DNA from: a bacterium
GTDB taxonomy: Bacteria > Desulfobacterota > DSWW01
Direction: 5' to 3'
Length of the DNA stretch: 51,857 nucleotides
Assembly (NCBI GenBank): GCA_028277985.1
Contig: JANQFG010000216.1
Location: 1-51,857 of the forward strand
The first letter of the stretch is position 1. Each line of letters opens with the position of its first letter. The translations under genes were made by a program, and so were the position numbers. Positions 25,879 through 33,253 of the stretch are shown here, one piece after another. The notes beneath the pieces are model-generated. The model was not told the DNA's origin. It searched no databases and saw nothing but the letters and a program-made list of their open reading frames with translations.

Positions 25879-26876
25879 CAGGGAAGCTTTCTGAACCTCG
25901 TGTTTTCGAGGACGAACCCTGCCAGGATGAGCAAGAGGCCTGGAAAGGCGAACCGGACAAAGAGCTCTTCATACTCCATGTACTCCTTGACCTTCGCCTC
26001 GGTTCGCTCCATCTGGTCGATCTGTTCGTAGATATCCTGGAGGCTTGCCGCGTCCTGAGCGCGAAAATAGGCCCCGCCCGTTACGTCCGCGATATTTCTC
26101 AAGGTTTCCTCGTCGAGGTCCACCTTCTGGTACACATACCGTTTTCCGAAGAGGGTATCCATCAGGAAGGGAGACTCTCCTTCCACGCCGACCCCGATCG
26201 TGTAAACCTTGACCTTGTAAGTCTTGGCGATCTCGGCTGCCGTCTCCGGCGCGATCCTGCCCGCGTTGTTTCTTCCGTCCGTCACGAGAATGATCACTTT
26301 GCTCTTGCCCGGCACCTCCTTGAGGCGCTTGACGCCGGTGGCCAGTGCGGCACCCACCGCCGTGGAATCACCCGCCATCCCGATCTCGATCCGGTCCAGG
26401 AAGCTGAGCAATACCCCGTAGTCCATGGTCAGCGGGCACTGGGTGAAGGCCTGCTCCCCGAACACCACCATCCCGATCCGGTCGTTGTTCCGCTTCTGTA
26501 TGAATGCCTTGACCACCTCGCGCACCACCTCCAGGCGATCCGTCCTCTTGCCCTCCCTTTCGAAATCCAGGGCCCGCATGCTGCCGGAAGTGTCCAGGCA
26601 GAGTACGATGTCGATTCCCTCCGTGAGGATTTCGGTCTCCTTCTGGCCCGCTTGGGGCCGTGCCAGCGCGATGACGCAGAGCCCTATCCCCATGCACCGG
26701 AAGACGATCAGGCTGTGTCGAAGCTGGACCGACAGGGAAGGGGGAATCGTGCCGAAGGGCGAAAGGTCGGAGAACCGGATGCGCCCCGAACCCCTCCGTT
26801 TCCAGTATGCGTAGAAGACGGGAATCAGAACGAGACCGGATAGGAGCAGCCAGGGATCTTCGAATCGAAACGTCAC
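25878..26876 (-). CDS. batA: BatA VWA-domain membrane protein
   Basis: This 332-residue protein has membrane helices at about 9-24 and 56-73 and near the C-terminus (FAFPGLLLILAGFVL). They flank a von Willebrand A domain with an intact MIDAS, DTSGS (Asp95, Ser97, Ser99), and LVTDGRNNAG. VWA domains bind partners through a metal ion. BatA and BatB probably form a complex in the membrane that the MoxR ATPase encoded upstream acts on, by analogy with other MoxR-VWA systems. The start is 2 bp after the upstream lipoprotein gene and the stop overlaps batB. Confidence 0.92.
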   Translation of the reverse strand: MTFRFEDPWLLLSGLVLIPVFYAYWKRRGSGRIRFSDLSPFGTIPPSLSVQLRHSLIVFRCMGIGLCVIALARPQAGQKETEILTEGIDIVLCLDTSGSMRALDFEREGKRTDRLEVVREVVKAFIQKRNNDRIGMVVFGEQAFTQCPLTMDYGVLLSFLDRIEIGMAGDSTAVGAALATGVKRLKEVPGKSKVIILVTDGRNNAGRIAPETAAEIAKTYKVKVYTIGVGVEGESPFLMDTLFGKRYVYQKVDLDEETLRNIADVTGGAYFRAQDAASLQDIYEQIDQMERTEAKVKEYMEYEELFVRFAFPGLLLILAGFVLENTRFRKLP

Positions 26877-26877
26877 G

Positions 26878-27894
26878 TCAGGCCGCCTCCTCGATATCTT
26901 CCGATTCCGCCGCCTGCTCGAGGAAGGAGATCAGGCGGTCGCGCCACCCATCCGTCTCTTCCGGCCGTGGCTCCAGGCCGCGGTACTTGATCGGGTCGGT
27001 TTCCTCTACCAGGGATCGGGCCTCTTCTTTCAGGCCCTTTTCCAGGTGTTTCGCCTGTCGAAGGCTCACGAGGATCTCCTCGGTGGTCTGCTCAGCCGCC
27101 GGGAGGTGAAATTTTCTCTCCAGGTACCGGCGAAAGATCAGGGACAGTCCGAAGACATACTCCCGATATCGTTCCTCTTCCAGGAGCCCGGTCGCTTCCA
27201 GGTCTTCGAGCTCGTGCCGCGCGATCTCTTCAGGTGTCCGATGCGCCTCCTGCGTCCGTTTCCGTCTTCGGAGAATCATTGCGAGGGCAACGAGCAGCCC
27301 GATGATCACGAGGACTCCGAGCGCCAGGAAGACCCACCACCTGGGGATCTCCATCTTCGCCTTTTCAAGGGGCTTCAAATCGCGGATATCCTTTTCGTCC
27401 CCTTCCGGGTCGAGGACGGATTCCACCTCCACGAAGACCTGCTTCGTCTCGGCCTTCTGTTCGTCGCCCTTCGGATCGGTGTAGGGCAGGCTCACGGCGG
27501 GTAGGACGTAGGAGCCGGTGAAGTCCGCCTTCAGCTCGTACCAGCGCTGACTCCAGACCCGGCCCTCTCTCTTTTTCGGCCCTTCTTTGCCCATGTCAAC
27601 GATTCGAAAGCCCTGAATGCGTGAGCCTATCTCCGGGAGGTCCACGGATATGCCCGGCTCGGCCTGCAGGGTGACGCGGAAGATGACGGGTTCGCCCACC
27701 TTGGCCTTGGCCCGGTCCACCCGGGCCGTCAGCTCGACCGGGATGGATTTGTCGGGGGCGTCCGCGGGAACGTCCTTCTCGCCTGAGGAGCACCCGGCGA
27801 GGAGCACGCAGCATAGAAGGACGACCAGAAAGCGGCTTTGCGCAACATCCGTGTCGTGTCTGGCCGGCCCCGGCATTTTGATCCTCATCCGCAT
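26878..27894 (-). CDS. Bat-operon lipoprotein with a membrane helix (BatD/DUF4381-like)
   Basis: This 338-residue protein has a lipoprotein-type signal (lipobox LLAGC near residue 35). A beta-rich periplasmic domain resembles a short BatD (VGEPVIFRVTLQAEPGISVDLPEI). A membrane helix lies at about 190-212 (WWVFLALGVLVIIGLLVALAMIL). The cytoplasmic helical domain (about 215-330: ARHELEDLEATGLLEEERYREYVFGLSLIFRRYLERKF) is the type found in DUF4381 proteins beside VWA genes. A lipid anchor plus a transmembrane helix is topologically odd, so one of the two may not be used. Start choices at 27894, 27888 or a few codons later are equivalent. Confidence 0.78.
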   Translation of the reverse strand: MRMRIKMPGPARHDTDVAQSRFLVVLLCCVLLAGCSSGEKDVPADAPDKSIPVELTARVDRAKAKVGEPVIFRVTLQAEPGISVDLPEIGSRIQGFRIVDMGKEGPKKREGRVWSQRWYELKADFTGSYVLPAVSLPYTDPKGDEQKAETKQVFVEVESVLDPEGDEKDIRDLKPLEKAKMEIPRWWVFLALGVLVIIGLLVALAMILRRRKRTQEAHRTPEEIARHELEDLEATGLLEEERYREYVFGLSLIFRRYLERKFHLPAAEQTTEEILVSLRQAKHLEKGLKEEARSLVEETDPIKYRGLEPRPEETDGWRDRLISFLEQAAESEDIEEAA

Positions 27895-27926
27895 TTCCCG
27901 AAGCTTCTCGACATCCTTAAGCAGGG

Positions 27927-29276
27927 TCAGTCCTTGTTCGGTTCGTCGGGAGCCTGTCTTCCGGCGCTCTTGCCAAGCCTCTCGGGGAACAGCTTCACTT
28001 CCGAGACCTTGAGGGCTTGCTGGACCAGCTCCCTGTAGGCCTTTTCGACCCGCTCCCGTGTGAGATCCGCCTCGACCTGCTTCTTCGCCTCCTCCAGGCT
28101 GAACGCCCGCGGCGGTCGGTGCGATGTGATCTGGAAGAGATAGGATTCCCGGTCCACCTCGATCGGGTCGGTTACGTCACCTTCCACATGATTGACCAGG
28201 GCCTGCCACAACCCGCCCGGGTCGCCCATGCCGGTCGGGTCCAGGCCCTCCTCGATCCAGTCGTCGATCTCCCCGCCCTTGTCACTTGTCCGTTCGTCCA
28301 GGGAGTGCATCCTCGCCAGGCCGGCGAAATCCTGCCCCTCTGCTAGAGCCTTCTGGATGTCCGGGAGTTGATCCGTGTCGATCTTCATCATCCGGATCTT
28401 GAAGGCCTCCTTCTCGCCGTAACGGTTCCGGTTGGCCCTGTAGTAGAGATCCAGGTCATCTACCGAGATCTTCACCTTGTCCTTGATCTCGTCCTCGAGG
28501 ACCTTCTGGATCATCAGCTGCCGCATGGCACGCTCCGACTGCTTCCGGACCGACGGGTCCTTGTCCAGCTCGAGCCTCTTCGCTTTCTTGTGGAGGAGCT
28601 CTTCAGCTACATACTGCTCGAGAAAGGCCCTTTTCTGTGCCGGGTCCTCTGCTGCCGTGCGCATCCATTCGGGCATGGCGTCGATTGCCTCGTCGATCTC
28701 CCCCAGGGTGATCACGTCGTCACCGATTCGGGCAACCACCTCACCCCCCTGGAACTCGTCGCGGCCTTGCTTGTCCAGGCTGCTGCGCGCATCCAGGCTG
28801 TACTGCGCCTGGGCAAATCGGCCGAGCCGCTCCAGGCAGGCCACGATCTTCGAGCCCGCCTCCGGCGCGAGCTCGGTCTTCGGATCCAGCATCTCGACCT
28901 GGTAGAGCCAGCTCAGGGCATCTTCGTAATCCCCCTCTTCCATGCAGAGCGTCCCGAGCGTGTATGCGATCTTGGCTCGCCGATCGGCAGGAAGCTCGGC
29001 CTCGGACAAGTAGAGCTCATACTGCTCGATGGCCTTGCCTCTGAGGCCCGCGCTCAGCAGTTTTCCGGCGAGTTCCCTCCTGGCCTCCGAGAAGATACCT
29101 GCCTTGCCGCCGGCGGACGTGTTCCGGTGGTCGAGAACGAGCAGGGTTGCCAGACCGGCGGCAATGAGCACCAGGATCGTCAGGCAGGCGCAGAGAAGGT
29201 AGAAGTTCCGGCGCAGGTAGGCCGGTCGTTTGTCCGGGAATCGCTCAGAACCGGATGTCCCTGTGGCTCGCGTCAT
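27927..29276 (-). CDS. Membrane-anchored parvulin isomerase with TPR region, in Bat operon
   Basis: This 449-residue protein starts at ATG 29276 after GAGGGGG. An N-terminal membrane anchor (about 26-48) is followed by TPR-like helices (about 65-155: GKAIEQYELYLSEAELPADRRAKIAYTLG...DYEDALSWLYQVEMLDP). A SurA-like chaperone helix region (VVARIGDDVITLGEIDEAI) and a parvulin rotamase domain (about 290-390: AFKIRMMKIDT...DLAGLARMHS-type, EIDDWIEEGLDP) follow. It sits between DUF58 and the VWA genes in an otherwise standard Bat operon. It is an unexpected member and may fold the exported Bat domains. Confidence 0.85.
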   Translation of the reverse strand: MTRATGTSGSERFPDKRPAYLRRNFYLLCACLTILVLIAAGLATLLVLDHRNTSAGGKAGIFSEARRELAGKLLSAGLRGKAIEQYELYLSEAELPADRRAKIAYTLGTLCMEEGDYEDALSWLYQVEMLDPKTELAPEAGSKIVACLERLGRFAQAQYSLDARSSLDKQGRDEFQGGEVVARIGDDVITLGEIDEAIDAMPEWMRTAAEDPAQKRAFLEQYVAEELLHKKAKRLELDKDPSVRKQSERAMRQLMIQKVLEDEIKDKVKISVDDLDLYYRANRNRYGEKEAFKIRMMKIDTDQLPDIQKALAEGQDFAGLARMHSLDERTSDKGGEIDDWIEEGLDPTGMGDPGGLWQALVNHVEGDVTDPIEVDRESYLFQITSHRPPRAFSLEEAKKQVEADLTRERVEKAYRELVQQALKVSEVKLFPERLGKSAGRQAPDEPNKD

Positions 29277-29307
29277 GGTGCAACCCCCTCGTGAATCGAA
29301 TCTCTGG

Positions 29308-30183
29308 TCACAACCGCTTTTCCCGCCTTCGGAAGAAGGCCAAAAGCGGCTCGACGTATGAGACGTGGGTGGACAGGGATACGGAATCCAGGTCCATGGA
29401 GCGGAACAGCCGCTGAAGCTCTTCTTCCTCCTTCCGGCGGATCTCTTCGTAGCGTTTGCAGAAGAGCCGATCGTTCGTATCCACCAGCATGTCCCTGCCG
29501 GTTTCAGCGTCTTCCATCTCGATGAATCCGACCTTGGGCAGCTCGTACTCCCGCGGGTCGGAAATCGGAACGGCAATCACATCGTGCCTCCTGTTCGACA
29601 GCCTCAGCGGCTTCTCGAACCCGGAAGCCCGGAAGTCGGACAGGAGGAAACAAATGCACCGCTTTCGCACCACCCGCCCGAGGTAGTCCAGGGCCTGCGC
29701 GATGTCCGTCTGCCGGCCCTGAGGTTCGAACGAGAGGATCTCACGGATGACCCGCCAGCCATGCCCTCGGGCCTTCTTCGGGGGAACGTATTTCTCCACA
29801 TGGTCGGAGAACAGGATCAGACCCACCTTGTCATTGTTTCGTATGGCCGTGTAGGCGAGAAGGGCGGCGACCTCGGCGGCCACCTCCTTCTTCAGCTTCT
29901 TCACGGTGCCGAACTGGCCGGAGGCGCTGATGTCGACGAGCAGCATGACGATCAGCTCGCGTTCCTCGCGGAAGAGCTTTATGTAGGGTTTGCCCATTCG
30001 GGCGGTGACGTTCCAGTCGATCGTGCGGACATCGTCTCCAGGCAGGTACTCGCGGACCTCTTCGAACTCCATGCCTCTGCCGCGGAAGGCACTTTCGTAT
30101 TCGCCCGCCATGATGTCATTGACGAGGTGCTTGGTCCGGATGTGAATGAGGTGGATCTTGCGAAGAATCTCCTCGGGGATCAT
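29308..30183 (-). CDS. DUF58 domain protein of the Bat/MoxR operon
   Basis: This 291-residue soluble DUF58 protein has the family signature GMEFEEVREYLPGDDVRTIDWNVTAR (about 37-62), followed by a VWA-like fold with a degenerate metal site (VDISASGQFG) and FLLSDFRASGFEKP. It is encoded 2 bp after moxR, the standard order in MoxR operons, where it is thought to link the AAA+ ATPase to the VWA proteins. The C-terminal cysteine-containing segment is normal for the family. Confidence 0.92.
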   Translation of the reverse strand: MIPEEILRKIHLIHIRTKHLVNDIMAGEYESAFRGRGMEFEEVREYLPGDDVRTIDWNVTARMGKPYIKLFREERELIVMLLVDISASGQFGTVKKLKKEVAAEVAALLAYTAIRNNDKVGLILFSDHVEKYVPPKKARGHGWRVIREILSFEPQGRQTDIAQALDYLGRVVRKRCICFLLSDFRASGFEKPLRLSNRRHDVIAVPISDPREYELPKVGFIEMEDAETGRDMLVDTNDRLFCKRYEEIRRKEEEELQRLFRSMDLDSVSLSTHVSYVEPLLAFFRRREKRL

Positions 30184-30185
30184 GC

Positions 30186-31172
30186 CTAGGGGACCTCGAT
30201 GTGTTCGAAGAGCCTTGCCACCGCGTCATCGGGCATCATTTCTTCCGCCTCTGCCTCGTAGGAAAGGAGGATACGGTGACGTAGGACATCCGGGCCGATG
30301 GTCTTCACGTCCTGGGGGGTGACATACCCCCTTCCCTGGAGGAATGCGTAAGCCTTGGCCGCCTGATTGAGATAGATGGAGGCCCTCGGCGAGGCCCCAT
30401 ACTGAATGAGGTTCTCCATGTCGAGGCGGTACGCCTTCGGGTCGCGCGTGGCCATCACGATATCCACGATGTAGCTCTGGATCTTCTCGTCCACGTAGAT
30501 CCTGTCCGCCACCTCCCGTGCCTTCGAGATGTCCCCGGGGGTCAGAACCGGATTCACCTCCGGCTTTTCCCGCCTGGCCTGCTGGTTCATGATGGCAAGC
30601 TCCTCCTCCCGGTTCGGGTAGGTGACGAGCAGCTTGAGCATGAAACGGTCCACCTGGGCCTCGGGCAGCGGATAGGTGCCTTCCTGTTCGATCGGGTTCT
30701 GTGTAGCGAGGACCATGAACGGCTCTTCCAGCCCGAAGGTTTCCTCCCCGATGGTGACCTGCTTCTCCTGCATCGCCTCCAGAAGGGCGCTCTGCACCTT
30801 GGCCGGTGCCCGGTTGATCTCGTCCGCGAGAATGATGTTGCTGAACAGAGGACCCTTCTTCACGATGAAGTCGCCTTCGCGCGGCCGGTAGATCTGCGTG
30901 CCGATGAGATCCGCGGGCAGCAGATCGGGTGTGAACTGGATCCTCTGGAATCGCGTATGAATCGTCTGCGCCAGGCACTTCACCGCAGTGGTCTTTGCGA
31001 GGCCCGGCACGCCTTCCAGCAGGATGTGCCCGTCGGCAAGGATTCCGATCAACAGCCGTTCGATCATCTGGCGCTGGCCGACGATGACCTTGCCGATCTC
31101 GGAGAAGACATCCTGGAACATGGCCTCCATTGCTTTGACCTGGTCAGTAACCTCTTGAACTTGCGTTTTCAT
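30186..31172 (-). CDS. moxR: MoxR family AAA+ ATPase
   Basis: This 328-residue AAA+ ATPase has Walker A LLEGVPGLAKTTAVK, Walker B NIILADEINRAPAKVQSALLEAM and sensor motif LATQNPIEQEGTYPLPEAQVDRF. The ATG at 31172 follows GGGAGG and is preferred over an upstream GTG-type extension. It is the first gene of the nine-gene Bat operon and would remodel or load the VWA proteins. A sigma-70-like promoter lies about 170 bp upstream. Confidence 0.94.
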   Translation of the reverse strand: MKTQVQEVTDQVKAMEAMFQDVFSEIGKVIVGQRQMIERLLIGILADGHILLEGVPGLAKTTAVKCLAQTIHTRFQRIQFTPDLLPADLIGTQIYRPREGDFIVKKGPLFSNIILADEINRAPAKVQSALLEAMQEKQVTIGEETFGLEEPFMVLATQNPIEQEGTYPLPEAQVDRFMLKLLVTYPNREEELAIMNQQARREKPEVNPVLTPGDISKAREVADRIYVDEKIQSYIVDIVMATRDPKAYRLDMENLIQYGASPRASIYLNQAAKAYAFLQGRGYVTPQDVKTIGPDVLRHRILLSYEAEAEEMMPDDAVARLFEHIEVP

Positions 31173-31592
31173 CGCCTTGGGACCTCCCTGATAGGGGCGC
31201 ATGCCAACCGGAGTTTGAGCGGGTGCTGCCGATTCTCGATCTCCCGGCCGCCTTGGCCCCTACCTCCCCGTTGCCCCGGGTGTGACGGTGTCCGGGATCG
31301 GATCGGACGAAAGCCGGTTACGGTCGGAAGAAAGCAACGTATTTTAGGTTTCTTTGGGAGAAAGGACAAGGTCTCGCCGCCGAGCGGTGGACCGCTGTGC
31401 GAGCACGGGGGGCCGTGGCCGGTGATAGATATCCCTGCAAAAAGAAGCATCTGCCGGTATGAGCGTAGTTTTCTTGGGTCCGTTGACTGCGGAAAGATCG
31501 TGGTCTGAGAATTCAGATAGTATGCAGTGAGACCCGGGGGCGCAAGGGGGAGTTCCCGCAGATTGGTAAAAAAAGATCAAAAAAGCGAGGAC
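31173..31592. other. Intergenic region upstream of moxR
   Basis: This 420-bp gap between the sigma-54 activator gene and moxR (same strand) holds one good promoter candidate (31341-31369, minus). A roughly 165-nt leader of no recognisable RNA family follows. I did not find a sigma-54 element here, so the adjoining activator probably has other targets. Confidence 0.5.
31341..31369 (-). promoter_or_regulatory. Candidate sigma-70 promoter of the Bat operon
   Basis: On the minus strand TTGTCC, a 17-bp spacer and TAAAAT match the sigma-70 consensus at 4/6 and 5/6 positions with ideal spacing. The region is locally AT-rich compared with its surroundings. Confidence 0.5.
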
Positions 31593-32975
31593 TTATTCTC
31601 TCAGGCCGTATTTCTTGATCTTCCGGTACAGGGTGGCCTGTCCCAGCCCGAGTTTGCGGGAGGCCTCTCCGATGTTCCCGTGGCAGATCTTCAGGGCCTG
31701 CAGGATCGCCTGCTTCTCGAGCTCGTGCAGACGCAGGATCTTGCGCATGCCGCTGCCGCCGTCGTCCTCGGAGGCGATGTACTGGACCTTGGGCCTGGGC
31801 GCCGCATTGAGCAGGCGCTCCGGGAGGAACCGCTGGAGCACCTGGGATCCCGTGTTCAGGGCGACGATTTGCTCGATCGTGTTCTTGAGCTCCCGCACGT
31901 TTCCGGGCCATCCGTACTCGATCAGTCTCTCCATGGCGTCGGCCGAGAAGTCGTAGAAATACTTTTCGTACTTGGCGGAGAATTCTTCGAGGAATTTCAT
32001 CGCCAGGATCGGGACGTCGTCCTTCCTCTCTCGCAGGGGGGGGACTTCCAAGGGGATCACGGCGATACGATAGTAGAGGTCTTCCCGCAGCCTTCCTTCT
32101 CTGATTTCGACAAGGGGATCGCGGTTGGTCGCGCAGATCACACGGGAATCCACCTCCACGAGGCGATTCCCGCCGAGAGGCCGAAAATTCCTCTCTTCCA
32201 GGAAGCGCAGCAGCTTCACCTGGAGCTCCGGGGACATTTCGCAGACTTCGTCCAGAAACAGGGTTCCGGTGTGGGCCGCCTCGCAGCAGCCGATCCTGCG
32301 TCGGTCCGCGCCGGTAAACGCCCCTTTTTCGTGGCCGAAGAGCTCGCTTTCCAGGAGGCTGGCCGGGATATTCGCACAGTTGACCGCGACGAAGGGGTTC
32401 TTTCTCCTCAGGCTTTTTCGGTGAATCGCCTGAGCCACCAGTTCCTTTCCCACGCCGCTCTCACCGGTGATCATCACCGTCGCGTCGCCCCGCGCCACGG
32501 ATTCGATCATGCGGTAGATCCGCTGCATCGTGTAGCTCACACCGATCAGACCGTCGAACTGCCCCCTTCGCTCGTGGACCTCCTGGAGCTGATTCACCTT
32601 GCGCAGGAGCTTCGAGTCCTTGGCGGCCTGCATGATCGATTTCTCGATCCCGGTTTCGGTAAGAGGCTTGAGGAAGTAGTCCCTGGCCCCCTTCTTCATC
32701 ACGTGGACCACATCCGGGACCGAGCTGTTCCGGCTCACGAAAATGACCGGAAGGTCTTCCCACTCCCGCTTGAGAAGATCCAGGGTCTCGATGGAGTCTT
32801 CGGCCCACTCACCCGCCAGGATCACAACGTCGGGCATGTCCTTACCGAAGAATTGTACGAGTGCGGACGGCTTGTCGCATACGTGGATTTCGTCGTTCTT
32901 CCGGCGAAACTTGTCCTGCAGGAAATCGAGCGTTTCCTGGTCGTTATCCAGAACGAGGAGCTTCAAGGGGTCCAT
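31593..32975 (-). CDS. Sigma-54 activator (NtrC family) with a degenerate receiver domain
   Basis: This roughly 460-residue protein starts at ATG 32975 (AAGGAAAA upstream); a GTG at 33014 is possible. A receiver-like domain (1-115) lacks the phospho-acceptor: where PDLVLLD is expected the sequence is PDVVILAGEW, with Ala54 instead of Asp. The first acidic residues and Lys103 (FLKPL) remain. The AAA+ domain has Walker A GESGVGKE, GAFTGA for sigma-54 contact, and LFLDEVCEM. A Fis-type helix-turn-helix ends the protein (GNIGEASRKLGLGQATLYRKIKKYG). It should be phosphorylation-independent. It is divergent from the PilZ gene. Confidence 0.92.
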   Translation of the reverse strand: MDPLKLLVLDNDQETLDFLQDKFRRKNDEIHVCDKPSALVQFFGKDMPDVVILAGEWAEDSIETLDLLKREWEDLPVIFVSRNSSVPDVVHVMKKGARDYFLKPLTETGIEKSIMQAAKDSKLLRKVNQLQEVHERRGQFDGLIGVSYTMQRIYRMIESVARGDATVMITGESGVGKELVAQAIHRKSLRRKNPFVAVNCANIPASLLESELFGHEKGAFTGADRRRIGCCEAAHTGTLFLDEVCEMSPELQVKLLRFLEERNFRPLGGNRLVEVDSRVICATNRDPLVEIREGRLREDLYYRIAVIPLEVPPLRERKDDVPILAMKFLEEFSAKYEKYFYDFSADAMERLIEYGWPGNVRELKNTIEQIVALNTGSQVLQRFLPERLLNAAPRPKVQYIASEDDGGSGMRKILRLHELEKQAILQALKICHGNIGEASRKLGLGQATLYRKIKKYGLRE

Positions 32976-33138
32976 GGGACGGTTTTCCTTACGGTTTAAA
33001 TACCTTATCGGCACAACGGGGGCCTTTTCTTAGCAAAAGGGGCCGATGCTCCGCCTTTGCAGGATTTCGATCTCAAGGCCGGAAGTGCCGGGTGTTTGTA
33101 ACAGGCGGTGAAAACGAAGAGCTAATATAAAAAAGGGC

Positions 33139-33166
33139 TTGACATGCTCTTTGAATATCGGATAAT
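33139..33166 (+). promoter_or_regulatory. Sigma-70-type promoter toward the PilZ gene
   Basis: TTGACA (33139-33144), a 16-bp spacer and GATAAT (33161-33166) make a strong consensus match. It lies about 90 bp upstream of the PilZ coding start in an AT-rich divergent region. Confidence 0.65.
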
Positions 33167-33198
33167 CGCAAGGGGAAGTGAAGTATTGCATCACGTTT

Positions 33199-33213
33199 TG
33201 GGCTTAACATTGC
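33199..33213 (+). promoter_or_regulatory. Weak sigma-54-like element before the PilZ gene
   Basis: TGGGCT-TAACA-TTGC has the invariant GG and GC at correct spacing but a poor -24 box. If used, transcription would begin near 33225, which requires the ATG at 33254 rather than the upstream TTG. The divergent neighbour is a sigma-54 activator, which makes it worth noting. Confidence 0.3.
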
Positions 33214-33253
33214 GTTGACAAAAGATAAATTGTTTGCTCTCAATTCCAATGTG

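Noticed and set aside
31173..31592. Sigma-54 promoter upstream of the Bat operon
   Set aside because: I looked for it because a sigma-54 activator lies next door, but no TGGCAC-N5-TTGC element fits. A sigma-70-like promoter does.
33015..33253. c-di-GMP riboswitch before the PilZ gene
   Set aside because: No GEMM-type conserved segments are present in the leader.
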